The notes: generated from the letters alone by a model not told the origin. A stretch of DNA of 64,000 nucleotides from Woeseiaceae bacterium (GCA_030065915.1 JASJCQ010000003.1:124001-188000); one strand, 5' to 3'. Shown: positions 19,369-28,839, numbered from the stretch's first letter. Numbers and translations are program-made.

Positions 19369-20672
19369 TGCCGTTCCTTCGGCGTATAGAGAACGACGAT
19401 AATCGCGAGAATAATGGACGGAATTCCGGTCGCAGCGGCGTAAATGAAGAAGCCGGTATAGCCCAGTAGCTCCTGAACCTGGCCGGAGAAGCCCGCCACC
19501 AGTTTTCCAACGAACACGGAGAGCGAACTGAACAGCGCATACTGAGTTGCGGTGAAGGACACGTTGGTCAGGCTGGACAGGTAGGCAATGAACACGGTGC
19601 CCGAGAAGCCCTGCGCGAAGTTGTCGAAACTGATCGTGATGACCAGCGCCCAGAGCTCCGGCCCGGTCTGTGCAAGGTAAACGAAGAACAGGTTGGTCGC
19701 AGCAATCAGGGTCGCGGACAGGATCAGCGATTTTGCAGCGCCTATCCACGCGATGGATACACCGCCGGCGGCGATACCGAACAGCGCTATCCAGAGACCG
19801 TAGAGCTTCGCCACGCTGGCGATTTCAGACTTTGTGAAGCCGATGTCGTCATAGAAAGGATTCGCGAGGATCCCAAGCACATAGTCGCTGATTCGATACA
19901 GCGCGATGAACGCCAGCATCGTCAGCGCAAACGTGCCGTAGCGCTGGAAGAAATCGACGAACGGACCGACAACGGCCTTCACGAACCAGTTCAGAAAACC
20001 CTCGTCGAAGATTCGGCCGCCGTCGCCAGCTGTTGCCGGGACCTTGGGCTCCCGGGCCAGCAATGTCGTTGCGATACCGATGACCATGCAGGCGGCCATG
20101 GCCTGGTAGGCGATCGTCCAGCTCAGGAAATCGGCAACGTAGAGTGCCCCGGCTCCCCCGACGATCATCGCGATTCGATAGCCGTATTGGTAAGCAGCGG
20201 CGAGCAGCCCCTGCATTTCCACTTCCGCGCATTCAATGCGATACGCATCGATCGCCATGTCCTGCGTCGCCGACGACACGGCCACGGCCAGCGCCACGCC
20301 TGCGAAAAGCAGGATGGTCGCCGGCGACGGGCTGATCAACGACAGGCTGACGAGACTCAACACGATGAGTAACTGCGACAGTATGAGCCAGGCCCTGCGA
20401 CGACCCAGCGCATTCGTCAACAGCGGCAGATGCAGTCGATCGACGAGCGGCGACCAGAGAAACTTCAGCGCATACGCGAAGCCGATCCACGCGAACGCAC
20501 TGATCGTGCTCTTCTCGAGCCCGGCATTGTTCAACCACAGCGTCAGTGTCGAGTAGACGAGCGGAAACGGGAGTCCACCCGAGAAGCCGAGGAAGAAGAT
20601 GACGACGATCTTCTCCTGCAGGTACCAGGTCCAGGGGTGCTTGGGTGCCGGCGCGGTCTCTGCCTCACTCAC
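19365..20672 (-). CDS. AmpG-like MFS permease
   Basis: 435 residues, about 12 membrane helices. The first helices GFSGGLPFPLVYSTLTLW and the loop YALKFLWSPLVDR are the AmpG signature; AmpG imports anhydro-muropeptides for wall recycling. Later helices are more divergent, so the exact substrate is uncertain. Translationally coupled to the Rieske gene downstream. Confidence 0.8.
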   Translation of the reverse strand: MSEAETAPAPKHPWTWYLQEKIVVIFFLGFSGGLPFPLVYSTLTLWLNNAGLEKSTISAFAWIGFAYALKFLWSPLVDRLHLPLLTNALGRRRAWLILSQLLIVLSLVSLSLISPSPATILLFAGVALAVAVSSATQDMAIDAYRIECAEVEMQGLLAAAYQYGYRIAMIVGGAGALYVADFLSWTIAYQAMAACMVIGIATTLLAREPKVPATAGDGGRIFDEGFLNWFVKAVVGPFVDFFQRYGTFALTMLAFIALYRISDYVLGILANPFYDDIGFTKSEIASVAKLYGLWIALFGIAAGGVSIAWIGAAKSLILSATLIAATNLFFVYLAQTGPELWALVITISFDNFAQGFSGTVFIAYLSSLTNVSFTATQYALFSSLSVFVGKLVAGFSGQVQELLGYTGFFIYAAATGIPSIILAIIVVLYTPKERQ

Positions 20673-20711
20673 TCTGCGAGCCTCCGCCGCGGCGCCAGGG
20701 TAGACCGCGAT

Positions 20712-21491
20712 TCATCCATGCTGCCAATCGTAGTCCATGATCAGCGGCGCGTGGTCGGAAAACCGTTCGTCACGATAGACCTGCGCGCCCAGCACACGAT
20801 CCTTGAGCCCCGGTGTGACCACCTGGTAGTCGATGCGCCAGCCGACGTCGTTGTCCCATGCGCGACCGCGGTTGGACCACCAGGTATAGACGTGATCGTC
20901 CGGGCGAACGACACGAAACGCGTCCACGTACTTGATCTCATCGAAGACGAGGTCCATCCAGGCGCGTTCCTCGGGCGTGAAGCCGGAATTCTTGCGGTTC
21001 TGGCGCCAGTTCTTCAGATCGATTTCGCGGTGGGCGATGTTCCAGTCACCGCAGATGATCGTCTGCGAGCGACGACGCTTAACCTTCTTCAGGTGTTCCT
21101 CGAACGTCGCAAGGCAGCGAAATTTGGCGGCCTGGCGTTCTTCGCTGGACGAGCCCGACGGCAGGTACAGCGACACGATGTTGATGCCGCCAAGCTGGAC
21201 TTCCAGGTACCTTCCCTCGTCATCGAACTCAGGATCGCCGTAACCGCGAATGACCTTTCGCGGTTCGTGCCGCGAGTAGATGGCGACGCCGCTGTAGCCC
21301 TTCTTCTGCGCGTCCTCGTAATACGAGTGATAACCCGCCGGCATGAATATCGGGTCGGTGAGCTGATGCGCCTGCGCCTTGGTCTCCTGGATGCAGACGA
21401 CGTCAGCGTCCTGCTTTGCGAGCCAGTCGAACAGGCCCTTCCTCGCGGCGGCGCGAATGCCGTTGGCATTCAAAGAAATTACGCGGAACAC
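20712..21491 (-). CDS. xthA: Exodeoxyribonuclease III (AP endonuclease)
   Basis: 259 residues from GTG 21491, behind GGAGA and matching the family start RVISLNANGIRAAARKG. Repairs abasic sites. Catalytic motifs: QETKA, YSGVAIYSR, GDWNIAH and the terminal SDHAPL are intact. Divergent from pyrE across 115 bases. Confidence 0.94.
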   Translation of the reverse strand: MFRVISLNANGIRAAARKGLFDWLAKQDADVVCIQETKAQAHQLTDPIFMPAGYHSYYEDAQKKGYSGVAIYSRHEPRKVIRGYGDPEFDDEGRYLEVQLGGINIVSLYLPSGSSSEERQAAKFRCLATFEEHLKKVKRRRSQTIICGDWNIAHREIDLKNWRQNRKNSGFTPEERAWMDLVFDEIKYVDAFRVVRPDDHVYTWWSNRGRAWDNDVGWRIDYQVVTPGLKDRVLGAQVYRDERFSDHAPLIMDYDWQHG

Positions 21492-21606
21492 GGTTCTCCT
21501 TCTACGTTGACGTCTGGCAGCTGTGCGATACTCCTGCACGCATTGTCGGGCACGAAATACTCTCGGCGACGGAATGGTACGAACTCAACGAATGAGACGC
21601 TAGCGC

Positions 21607-22254
21607 ATGCACGCTTACAAGAATGAATTCATTGACCTCGCTCTCGAGCTCGGGGTCTTGAGATTTGGCGAATTTACATTGAAGTCGGGCAGACAGAGTC
21701 CTTATTTCTTCAATGCCGGCTTGTTCAACACCGGTTATGCTGCAGCTCGGCTCGGCCAGTTCTATGCGGCGACCATCGCACAATCAGACATCGAATACGA
21801 CCTGTTGTTCGGCCCTGCGTACAAGGGCATACCGCTGGCCGCGCTGACCGCCGCCTCACTTTCCGAGCAGCACGACACGAATGTCCCCTACGCCTACAAC
21901 CGCAAGGAAGCCAAGTCGCATGGAGAGGGCGGTTCGACGGTCGGTGCCGACGTCTCAGGACGCGTTCTGATCGTCGACGACGTCATTACCGCCGGAACGG
22001 CGGTCCGGGAGGCCTACGACATCATCGTCGGCCTGGGCGCCGAGGTCGCGGGCCTCGTCATCTCGCTGGATCGTCAGGAACGCGGACAGACGGAAAAATC
22101 AGCCGTGCAGGAACTGCAGGAAGCGCTGGGCATTCCCGTTGTCAGTATTGTCCGACTGGACGATTTGGTGGAGCGCCTCGAGAACCTTCCCGACTACCGC
22201 GAGCACCTGCCGAAACTCAAGAAATACCGCGAGAAGTACGGTGTTGCCTACTGA
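21607..22254 (+). CDS. pyrE: Orotate phosphoribosyltransferase
   Basis: 215 residues. Makes OMP from orotate and PRPP in pyrimidine synthesis. PRPP-binding motif [29 protein letters not shown] and the loop [14 protein letters not shown] are intact. Next to xthA in divergent orientation and near dut and coaBC, much as in the E. coli region. Confidence 0.96.
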   Translation: MHAYKNEFIDLALELGVLRFGEFTLKSGRQSPYFFNAGLFNTGYAAARLGQFYAATIAQSDIEYDLLFGPAYKGIPLAALTAASLSEQHDTNVPYAYNRKEAKSHGEGGSTVGADVSGRVLIVDDVITAGTAVREAYDIIVGLGAEVAGLVISLDRQERGQTEKSAVQELQEALGIPVVSIVRLDDLVERLENLPDYREHLPKLKKYREKYGVAY

Positions 22255-22354
22255 CATAATGTGCAGTCAGGCGTATAGTTTTAGCCAAGGCGGGAAATTT
22301 TAATAACGTTAACTGCGTCGCGAATTGACGACAGCTTCATGGCATAGTCCGGGC

Positions 22355-22975
22355 ATGCGTAAATTAGCAACAATCTCTGTTTTGGCGCTATTTCTCGCGC
22401 CAGCCTCGTGGGCCGACAAGCCACGGTATTACAAGTACGTGGATGAAAACGGCAACATCGTAATCGGCGACAGAATCCCGGTTGAAGACTCGGAACGCAA
22501 GAAATTTGTCGTTAATCAACACGGCGTGGAAATCGCCCGGATCGATGGCAGGAAGACCGCTGAAGAACTTGCGGCAGAACAACGAGCGGCAGAAGAGCAA
22601 GAGGCACTGGAGCTCAGGCTGCGGGCAGACCGGGCGTTGCTGAATACCTACCTGACGATCGAAGAAATCATGATGCACCGGGATCGGCGCGTGGAGCTGT
22701 GGCAGGCCCAGGCGCGCGTCACGGAGCTTTACCTCAGGAACCTCGAGCGGCGCCTGGATATGCTCCAGAAGCGTTCACGGAACTTCTCGCCCTACAGCGA
22801 AGACATGGACGCGCCGATGATCGACTCAGACCTGCTGGCTGACCTGCAGGAAACCGAGGCGACAATCGTCAAGCACAACGCGAACCTCGAAAACTACAAG
22901 CACGAAGAAGAGCAGATCCGTGCACGTTTCGATGGTGACATCGAGCGCTTCAAGCACCTGAAAGGTCTCGAATAG
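22355..22975 (+). CDS. DUF4124-domain exported coiled-coil protein
   Basis: 206 residues from ATG 22355; an in-frame TTG at 22325 would precede a normal signal peptide. Residues 1-20 (MRKLATISVLALFLAPASWA) form the signal peptide, then DUF4124 motif YYKYVDENGNIVIGDRIP. Residues 65-205 are Glu/Arg-rich and likely long coiled coil. Second paralogue in the window. Function unknown. Ends convergent with dut. Confidence 0.75.
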   Translation: MRKLATISVLALFLAPASWADKPRYYKYVDENGNIVIGDRIPVEDSERKKFVVNQHGVEIARIDGRKTAEELAAEQRAAEEQEALELRLRADRALLNTYLTIEEIMMHRDRRVELWQAQARVTELYLRNLERRLDMLQKRSRNFSPYSEDMDAPMIDSDLLADLQETEATIVKHNANLENYKHEEEQIRARFDGDIERFKHLKGLE

Positions 22976-22995
22976 GGTTCGTTGGCAGGACCTGG

Positions 22996-23451
22996 TCAGC
23001 CCGTCCCGGAGCTGCCGAAACCGCCGTCGCCTCGGTCGCTCGAATCAAACTCGTCGACCACATCAAAACCGACCTGTTCCACCGGGATAAACACCATCTG
23101 CGCGATGCGCTCGCCCGGCTGAACCTCGTAGGCGTTCTGTCCGCGATTCCAGCATGAAATGAACACCTGTCCCTGGTAGTCCGAGTCGATCAGGCCGGTC
23201 AAATTACCCAGCACGAGTCCGTGCTTGTGTCCGAGGCCTGATCGCGGCAACAGCACAGCGGCGAGACCGGGATCACCGATGTGAATAGCGAGGCCCGTCG
23301 GGACGAGCACCGTCTCGCCGGGTGAAACCGTCATCGACTCATCAATGCACGCACGCATGTCGAGCCCGGCGGAACCGTCAGTTGCGTAGTGTGGCATCGG
23401 AATACTGTCGCCGATGCGCGAATCGAGGATTTTTAGTTCTATGCGTCGCAC
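22996..23451 (-). CDS. dut: dUTP diphosphatase
   Basis: 151 residues from GTG 23451, behind AGGAGAA and the same length as E. coli Dut; the frame is open upstream without a better start. Motifs 1-5 are visible: [43 protein letters not shown] and the flexible P-loop-like [10 protein letters not shown]. Hydrolyses dUTP. Follows coaBC as in many gammaproteobacteria. Confidence 0.95.
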   Translation of the reverse strand: MRRIELKILDSRIGDSIPMPHYATDGSAGLDMRACIDESMTVSPGETVLVPTGLAIHIGDPGLAAVLLPRSGLGHKHGLVLGNLTGLIDSDYQGQVFISCWNRGQNAYEVQPGERIAQMVFIPVEQVGFDVVDEFDSSDRGDGGFGSSGTG

Positions 23452-23549
23452 GTAGTCTTCTCCTGGCAATTCCCGCGTCGGGTAATGCCGCAATTCAAGG
23501 TTGGGTCGCAACCCGCGATGCATGTTACGAACTCGGAATGACGGAAGCT

Positions 23550-23566
23550 AGGGCCTGTTGGCACTA
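23550..23566. repeat. 17-bp intergenic motif, copy 1
   Basis: The 17-mer AGGGCCTGTTGGCACTA lies between coaBC and dut. It recurs with one change (TTA for TTG) at 57350-57366, in the intergenic region of the sortase locus. Its role is unknown. Confidence 0.45.
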
Positions 23567-23612
23567 AGGGAACAGGCTCGGGCAGGGTTTATCCGGAAAG
23601 TGCTACCAGGCG

Positions 23613-24842
23613 CTAGTCTTTGCTGGAGATCACGGACAGGCGAGGCTCTGTTCCGGTGCCGCGTACCTGCTCGTATCGGTCGGCAATCAAAGCGACGAGC
23701 CCGTGCGCAAGATCCGCTTTCCTTTGCTGCTCGAATGAGCGCGCTCCGTCGGGCCAGTAAACGTCGACGCAGTTGTCGTCACAGTCGAAGGCCAGCCTTT
23801 CGCCCACTTTATTGGCAACGATCATATCGAGACGCTTGGCGGCCAGCTTCTTCATCGCATACTCACGCAGGTTCTCTGTCTCGGCGGCGAAGCCGACGGT
23901 AAACGGCGCCTCGGGTAAGGCCGCGACAGACGCGAGGATATCCTCGGTGCGGACAAGTTCGATGCTCATCGCCGACTCGGTCTTCTTGATCTTGATCGAC
24001 GACACGTTCGCGGGACGATAGTCGGCGACAGCGGCAGCGCCGATGAAGATGTCGGATTCGCCGACCTTGTCGTGCGTTGCATGGTGCATCTCTTCGGCCG
24101 TCGTCACATCGATTCTTTCGACGCCGGCTGGCGCAGCCAGGTTGACGGGGCCGCTGACCAGGATGACGTCCGCGCCCTGTGCACGAGCGGCCTCGGCCAG
24201 CGCATACCCCATTTTGCCGGAGCTGCGATTTGACAGGTAACGGACGGGATCGATCGCCTCACGCGTCGGGCCAGCCGTAATCAAAACGGTCTTGCCAGCC
24301 AGCCGGCCTGATGCCTGCACTCGAGCCATGACCGCGGCCGCAATGACGTCAGGCTCGGACATGCGACCGCTGCCTGTCTCGCCACAGGCCTGGTCGCCGT
24401 GGTCAGGTCCGACAATGTGTATGCCGCGCCCGGCGAGCAGGTCGCGGTTCGCCTGCACGGCAGGGTTTTTCCACATGACATGATTCATGGCCGGCGCGAC
24501 GACGATCGGCGCCTCCGTTGCCAGGCACAGAGTCGCCAGCAGGTCCGGAGCCGAGCCACCGGCCAGCCGCGCGATAATCTCGGCAGTGGCCGGTGCAATA
24601 AGCACCACGTCCGCCCAGCGCGCGAGCTCGATGTGACTCATGGAGGCCTCAGCCTCCTTGTCCCAGAGGTTGTCGCGGATCGGCCGGCCCGAGACGGCCT
24701 GCAGCGTTGTCTCGGTCACGAATTCGCCAGCCGACGCTGTCAGCACGATCTGTACGTCGGCGCCGCGTTCCTTGAGCCTGCGCACGAGCTCGGGAGTCTT
24801 GTAGGCGGCGATGCCGCCGCTGATGCCTAAGACGATATTCAT
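23613..24842 (-). CDS. coaBC: Bifunctional phosphopantothenoylcysteine decarboxylase / phosphopantothenate-cysteine ligase
   Basis: 409 residues. N-terminal flavin-dependent CoaC domain (about 1-190): SGGIAAYKTPELVRRL, active His in RWADVVLIAP context and PAMNHVMWKN. C-terminal CoaB domain (about 191-400): TAGPTREAIDPVRYLSNRSS, GAAAVADYRP and the lysine motif KIKK. Two steps of coenzyme A synthesis; coaD for a later step is at 34334. Confidence 0.95.
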   Translation of the reverse strand: MNIVLGISGGIAAYKTPELVRRLKERGADVQIVLTASAGEFVTETTLQAVSGRPIRDNLWDKEAEASMSHIELARWADVVLIAPATAEIIARLAGGSAPDLLATLCLATEAPIVVAPAMNHVMWKNPAVQANRDLLAGRGIHIVGPDHGDQACGETGSGRMSEPDVIAAAVMARVQASGRLAGKTVLITAGPTREAIDPVRYLSNRSSGKMGYALAEAARAQGADVILVSGPVNLAAPAGVERIDVTTAEEMHHATHDKVGESDIFIGAAAVADYRPANVSSIKIKKTESAMSIELVRTEDILASVAALPEAPFTVGFAAETENLREYAMKKLAAKRLDMIVANKVGERLAFDCDDNCVDVYWPDGARSFEQQRKADLAHGLVALIADRYEQVRGTGTEPRLSVISSKD

Positions 24843-25068
24843 AATCTGGCCAGGTAGAGGTTTGATACAGCGTACCGCCGAGCCTTAGTCGTTTTCCAGC
24901 TTCTGGCGCTCAACGACCAGATGATTTGGTTTTAACGATATAGCTCCCTGCCTGTGCCCGGCGGCGGTTCAGCGCCGTTGGCAGCGAATCGCCCCGATTG
25001 ACCGGGATTAGTCACTTGGCAGCAACCGGCCCGGCCTCGAACATAGGTTCACGAGGAGGCATGTAGCG

Positions 25069-25680
25069 ATGAATGACAGGGACGTCAGGCTGCTGGCGAC
25101 GGTACTCGGCTATGGAAGAGACCGGGAATCGGCCCTGGAGCTGAGTACTGGTCTGCTCGTCCGATTCGGGGGGTTGCGGCAGCTGCTGACCGCGCCCCGC
25201 GAGTCGGTGGCCGCGGAACAGGGCGTTGGTCCGGCCACGGCCGACCTGTTGCAGGCACTCCCCGTTGTCGGCAGACGGTTCTTCGAATCCGCCGTGGACC
25301 CTGGTCAGACGATTCGCAGCCCGGCCGACACGGAAGCCTTTCTGCTGTCGCGACTCGGGCACCTCGGCCACGAGCGCTTTTGCTGCCTTTATCTCGACAA
25401 TCGCCACCGCGTGCTGAAGTTCGATGAGCTGTTTCGCGGGACGATCGATGGCACAAGCGTCTATCCGCGGGAGGTCGTCAAGGAGGCGCTGCACGTTAAC
25501 GCAGCTGCCCTGATCATTGCGCATAACCACCCATCAGGCGTCGCGGAGCCCAGCAGTGCCGATGAGCGAATCACGCAAAGGCTCAAGGCGGCACTGGATC
25601 TCGTCGACATTCGTCTGCTGGACCACCTGATCATCGGCGCCGGCCACAGCGTGTCGCTGGCAGGCCGGGGCCTGCTGTGA
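25069..25680 (+). CDS. radC: RadC family protein (JAB/MPN domain)
   Basis: 203 residues, slightly short of the usual 220. N-terminal helix-hairpin-helix region (about 25-65, AAEQGVGPATADLLQAL) and a C-terminal JAB1/MPN-type metalloprotease-like domain with the zinc motif IAHNHPSGVAEPSSAD. Despite its name a repair role is not supported; RadC is often linked to mobile elements. Start ATG follows GAGGAGG. Divergent from coaBC, and a toxin-antitoxin pair follows directly. Confidence 0.9.
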   Translation: MNDRDVRLLATVLGYGRDRESALELSTGLLVRFGGLRQLLTAPRESVAAEQGVGPATADLLQALPVVGRRFFESAVDPGQTIRSPADTEAFLLSRLGHLGHERFCCLYLDNRHRVLKFDELFRGTIDGTSVYPREVVKEALHVNAAALIIAHNHPSGVAEPSSADERITQRLKAALDLVDIRLLDHLIIGAGHSVSLAGRGLL

Positions 25681-25707
25681 CCGGACCATCGACCGTAGCG
25701 CACCGGT

Positions 25708-25746
25708 TTGTGCTATTTGCACATTTTGTGTATATTTTGTGCATAT
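25708..25746 (+). promoter_or_regulatory. Promoter and operator-like palindrome of the Xre/RES pair
   Basis: A weak -35 (TTGTGC, 25708-25713), 17-bp spacer and -10 TATATT (25731-25736). An inverted repeat, ATTTGCACA at 25715-25723 and TGTGCATAT at 25738-25746 (8 of 9 pairs), brackets the -10, and ATTTTGTG is directly repeated inside it. The placement fits autorepression by the antitoxin. This is the most AT-rich stretch of the neighbourhood. Confidence 0.55.
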
Positions 25747-25764
25747 GTAACAGAGGTGCAGTCG

Positions 25765-26136
25765 ATGCCAGCCGTACAGCAGTTAAAAGCCAAACCAGAC
25801 GCGGTGCTTGCAAAGGCAGCATTGAACGCGGCTGCCGAGCTCGGCCTGAAACAGGCTGACCTTGCCGCCGTCCTGGGCCTGCACCGGACAGCGGTCAGCA
25901 GACTCAAGCGCAACCCGTCACTGGACCCCGAATCGAAACAGGGTGAGCTGGCGCTGATGCTGGTCCGTCTCGCGCGCGCCCTCTTTGCGCTGACCGGCGG
26001 CGATGAGGCCTGGATTCGGCACTTTATGCGGACGCCAAACAAGATCACCGGCGGCGTGCCGGCTGAGCAGATCAAATCGGTCCAGGGCCTGGTGACAGTT
26101 CTGCAGTTCGTTGACGCGATCCGCGGCAAGATCTGA
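25765..26136 (+). CDS. Xre/MbcA/ParS-type antitoxin
   Basis: 123 residues from ATG 25765, which follows AGAGG; the frame is open further upstream but through the promoter. Helix-turn-helix at about 28-55 (LGLKQADLAAVLGLHRTAVSRLK) is shown in part by QADLAAVLGLHRTAVSRL; the C-terminal half (85-123) is the MbcA/ParS/Xre toxin-binding domain with WIRHFMRTPNKITGG. It neutralises the RES toxin encoded 4 bases downstream and should repress its own promoter. Confidence 0.85.
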   Translation: MPAVQQLKAKPDAVLAKAALNAAAELGLKQADLAAVLGLHRTAVSRLKRNPSLDPESKQGELALMLVRLARALFALTGGDEAWIRHFMRTPNKITGGVPAEQIKSVQGLVTVLQFVDAIRGKI

Positions 26137-26140
26137 CACG

Positions 26141-26887
26141 ATGATTTGGGACGAATGTAACGGGCCGGACCAGGTCCGGCCCGTTGCCGGCACACTGTAT
26201 CGGCTCGTCGAAAGCCAGGAGCAGGTCGCGACACTCGGCTACGTGGACACGCTCGAGGAGCAGGCCCTGCTCGAGTCCATGCTGGAAGAGGTCAAGCCGC
26301 CGTACCCTGAAGGTACGGGCAAGCTGCACTACCTGCTGAAGACCCCCTTCCGTTACCCGCCGCTGAAATGGGGATCGCGCTTCGGCCGTCGTCACGAGCC
26401 GAGCCTGTTCTACGCGGGCCGGGCCGTTGAGCCGACGCTCGCCGAGGCAGCCTATTACCGGTTCGTGTTCTGGTACTCAATGGCCGGGGACCCGCCGTCA
26501 GACCGGATTCGCAGCGAACACACGCTGTTCTCGGCGCGCTACAACACCAATCTGGGCATCACCCTGCAGGACGCACCGTTCAGTCGTCACGAGGCGATCC
26601 TCAGGCACCCCTCCTCCTATGCCGACTGCCAGGCGCTTGGCACCGCGATGCGTGACGCGGGTATCGAGGCCTTCGAGTATCGCTCGGCCCGAGACCCGGA
26701 TGCCGGCATCTGCGTGGCGTTGTTCTCGCCGGCAGCGTTAACGTCGAAACGACCTCTGCGCAGCAACCAGTGGCTCTGCGAGCTGGGCGAGTCCGAGGTG
26801 TCGTTCAAGAAGCTCGGAACACACACCGTGACGTCGTTCCAGGTATCGACGTTTCACGACGAGAACCGACTGCCCTTGCCCGCCTGA
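26141..26887 (+). CDS. RES-domain toxin (NAD+ phosphorylase family)
   Basis: 248 residues from ATG 26141. RES toxins degrade NAD+; the conserved Arg lies in GTLYRLVES and the Glu in LAEAAYYRF, with [10 protein letters not shown] between. The protein has an N-terminal extension (1-60) before the RES core, as in longer family members. Forms a two-gene operon with the Xre antitoxin. Mechanism is by family knowledge, not shown here. Confidence 0.85.
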   Translation: MIWDECNGPDQVRPVAGTLYRLVESQEQVATLGYVDTLEEQALLESMLEEVKPPYPEGTGKLHYLLKTPFRYPPLKWGSRFGRRHEPSLFYAGRAVEPTLAEAAYYRFVFWYSMAGDPPSDRIRSEHTLFSARYNTNLGITLQDAPFSRHEAILRHPSSYADCQALGTAMRDAGIEAFEYRSARDPDAGICVALFSPAALTSKRPLRSNQWLCELGESEVSFKKLGTHTVTSFQVSTFHDENRLPLPA

Positions 26888-27026
26888 ACGAGGCCGGGAG
26901 CGCGCCCCCGGAAATTCCCCACAATGCTGTCCGAAGCCTTGTAATACGGGCCCTATGCTGGTTAAATATCGCGCTCTTTGCCCGCCGCCGGCGGGTAACT
27001 CTATTAGAAATCAGAGACTTAAGAAG

Positions 27027-27263
27027 ATGTCCAAGGTTTGCCAGGTGACCGGGAAGCGTCCGCAGAGCGGAAATAACGTCTCCCACGCCCACAACAAGAC
27101 TCGCCGCCGTTTCCTGCCCAACCTGCAGACGAAGCGGTTCTGGCTCGAATCTGAGAAGCGCTACGTGCGCCTCCGCGTGTCGCACAAAGGCATGCGTATC
27201 ATTGACAAGCACGGCATCGACAAGGTCGTCGCCGACCTGCGTGAGCAGGGTCAGCGCGTATAA
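27027..27263 (+). CDS. rpmB: 50S ribosomal protein L28
   Basis: 78 residues from ATG 27027 ([20 protein letters not shown]). Standard length and start. Followed after 20 bases by rpmG, the conserved rpmBG operon. A CCCGCC / GGCGGG hairpin (26981-26995) lies in the leader; its role is unknown. Confidence 0.97.
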   Translation: MSKVCQVTGKRPQSGNNVSHAHNKTRRRFLPNLQTKRFWLESEKRYVRLRVSHKGMRIIDKHGIDKVVADLREQGQRV

Positions 27264-27283
27264 AGCGCCGGAGGAATTAGGCC

Positions 27284-27451
27284 ATGGCTAAGACTAACCG
27301 CGAAAAGATTCGACTCGTTTCAAGTGCCGGAACCGGTCACTTCTACACGACGACGAAGAACAAGAAGCTTCATCCGGAAAAGATGGAGACGAAGAAGTAC
27401 GATCCGACGATTCGTAAGCATGTCGCGTACAAGGAAGCGAAGATCAAGTAA
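27284..27451 (+). CDS. rpmG: 50S ribosomal protein L33
   Basis: 55 residues: [18 protein letters not shown] at the start and [11 protein letters not shown] at the end. No cysteines, so the zinc-free form usual in gammaproteobacteria. GGAGGAATTAGGCC precedes the ATG. A strong terminator lies 22 bases downstream. Confidence 0.97.
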   Translation: MAKTNREKIRLVSSAGTGHFYTTTKNKKLHPEKMETKKYDPTIRKHVAYKEAKIK

Positions 27452-27472
27452 GCCTCGCTTCGAACGAACTCG

Positions 27473-27504
27473 AAAAAGCCCGCGACCATTGCGGGCTTTT
27501 TTGT
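27473..27504 (+). terminator. Rho-independent terminator of rpmBG
   Basis: Stem AGCCCGC / GCGGGCT (27477-27483, 27491-27497) extended by A/T pairs, loop GACCATT, then a run of T. Confidence 0.92.
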
Positions 27505-27531
27505 TTGTGGTCTCACAGAGCAGCAGAGTGA

Positions 27532-28344
27532 ATGCCTGAGTTACCTGAAGTAGAAACCAGTCGTCGCGGCATCGAGCCGTTCCTCGTCCGCAAGACCGTG
27601 ACGAAAGTTGTCGTGCGCGAACGACAGCTGCGGTGGCCGGTGCCGAGGGCCCTGGACCGGGAGCTGCCGGGGCAGTGCATCAATGCTGTCAGCCGCCGGG
27701 CGAAATACATCCTCATCGACACTGACACGGCTACGGCCATCCTGCACCTGGGCATGTCCGGACATGTCAGCATCGTCGATACCGGCACGCCGGCCGGCGT
27801 TCACGACCACGTCGATATCGAGCTGGACTCAGGCGTTGCGCTAAGACTCCGGGACCCGCGTCGCTTCGGCTCGCTGCACTGGAGCAGGCGGCCGATGCAG
27901 CACAAGCTGATCAAACACCTCGGGCCGGAACCGCTCGGGCCCGACTTCTCCGGCGACTACCTGTACGAGCGATCCCGCGGCCGCAAGCTTGCGGTCAAAC
28001 AGTTCATCATGGATGCGGCCGTGGTCGTTGGCGTCGGCAACATCTACGCCAGCGAGTCGCTATTCCTGGCGGGCATCCATCCGACCCGCCCGGCCGGTCG
28101 AATATCGAGGGAGCGCTACCTGCTGCTGGCGCGCGCCATCGTCAATGTGCTCGACCGCGCCATCGATGCCGGCGGCACGACTCTAAGGGACTTCTATGGC
28201 GGGGACGGTCAGTCCGGTTACTTCCAGCAGCAGCTGGATGTCTACGGCCGGGCGGACGAAGACTGCAATCGATGTGGCGATACCATTCGCTCGAAAGTCA
28301 TCGGCCAGCGCAATACCTTCTACTGCGTTAACTGCCAGCGCTAG
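27532..28344 (+). CDS. mutM: Formamidopyrimidine-DNA glycosylase
   Basis: 270 residues. Removes oxidised purines. Catalytic N-terminus [13 protein letters not shown] (Pro2, Glu3), [28 protein letters not shown], and a C-terminal zinc finger CNRCGD ... CVNCQR are intact. The stop overlaps the convergent orphan ORF by 4 bases. Confidence 0.96.
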   Translation: MPELPEVETSRRGIEPFLVRKTVTKVVVRERQLRWPVPRALDRELPGQCINAVSRRAKYILIDTDTATAILHLGMSGHVSIVDTGTPAGVHDHVDIELDSGVALRLRDPRRFGSLHWSRRPMQHKLIKHLGPEPLGPDFSGDYLYERSRGRKLAVKQFIMDAAVVVGVGNIYASESLFLAGIHPTRPAGRISRERYLLLARAIVNVLDRAIDAGGTTLRDFYGGDGQSGYFQQQLDVYGRADEDCNRCGDTIRSKVIGQRNTFYCVNCQR

Positions 28345-28730
28345 GCTGCATGTTGCCTTAGCAGACGTTGGAATGTCTGCTTTTGGTGGTTGGTAAGAGT
28401 CCGCAATAGGCCAGAAGCGGCCGGTCGAAAGTGATCTCTACAGCTCCTGCGCACCGCCAAGGAAGCCGATATAACGACGTCACAAGCGAGCATGAGATCG
28501 CATTGACCAGGCTTCCAATCGCGAAAGTGCAGATCGCCGGGCCTTGGCTCGATCCTATACTGTAGGGAATGCCCGCTCTCGTTAAGATTGGCGACGATCT
28601 TTTCCATCTCAGCTTGAACAATTGGATGCAGGCTCTGTTCGACCGCTTCTCTCAGTTCAAACTCCAACTTCTCTAGCGTCGAAGGACTTGCGGTGGCATC
28701 AATGAACGCCTGCTTCGAAAATTTAGTCAT
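28341..28730 (-). CDS. Orphan protein with repeat-derived C-terminus (probably truncated)
   Basis: 129 residues as an open frame, ATG at 28730. Residues 1 to about 90 look like a real protein ([20 protein letters not shown] ... PGDLHFRDW ... [10 protein letters not shown]). From about residue 92 the coding sequence runs through a degenerate copy of the repeat and the mutM terminator, so the last 35-40 residues are probably not original. No family recognised with confidence. First unit of the leftward orphan-gene array. Confidence 0.5.
   Translation of the reverse strand: MTKFSKQAFIDATASPSTLEKLEFELREAVEQSLHPIVQAEMEKIVANLNESGHSLQYRIEPRPGDLHFRDWKPGQCDLMLACDVVISASLAVRRSCRDHFRPAASGLLRTLTNHQKQTFQRLLRQHAA
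28360..28384 (+). terminator. Probable terminator of mutM
   Basis: Stem AGCAGAC / GTCTGCT with an 8-base loop (28360-28366, 28375-28381), followed by TTT. It lies inside the tail of the convergent orphan ORF. Confidence 0.5.
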
Positions 28731-28758
28731 GTGTCGGCAGTGAACCTTTGAGCGTCGG

Positions 28759-28829
28759 GAATGGGCCGTAAGCCGTCATTCTACCTCAGCCCAAGTGACT
28801 GGCTTGATTCGGCCAATAGCGGTCGTTCG
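28759..28829. repeat. Array stem-loop repeat, copy R2
   Basis: Contains ATGGGCCGTAAGCCGTCATT then CTACCTCAG, and ends GGCCAATAGCGGTCGTTCG. AAGCC / GGCTT can pair around the CTACCTCA loop. It lies at the 3' side of the next leftward gene. A degenerate copy (R1) is at about 28385-28440, with GGCCAGAAGCGG only. Confidence 0.7.
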
Positions 28830-28839
28830 CATGGGCCGT

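Noticed and set aside
19369..19749. N-terminal extension of the Rieske protein
   Set aside because: The residues are a frame shadow of the AmpG-like gene; ATG 19368 has a good ribosome site and fits the family length.
24843..25068. tRNA or small RNA in the coaBC-radC gap
   Set aside because: No cloverleaf, terminator hairpin or conserved motif could be seen in these 226 bases.
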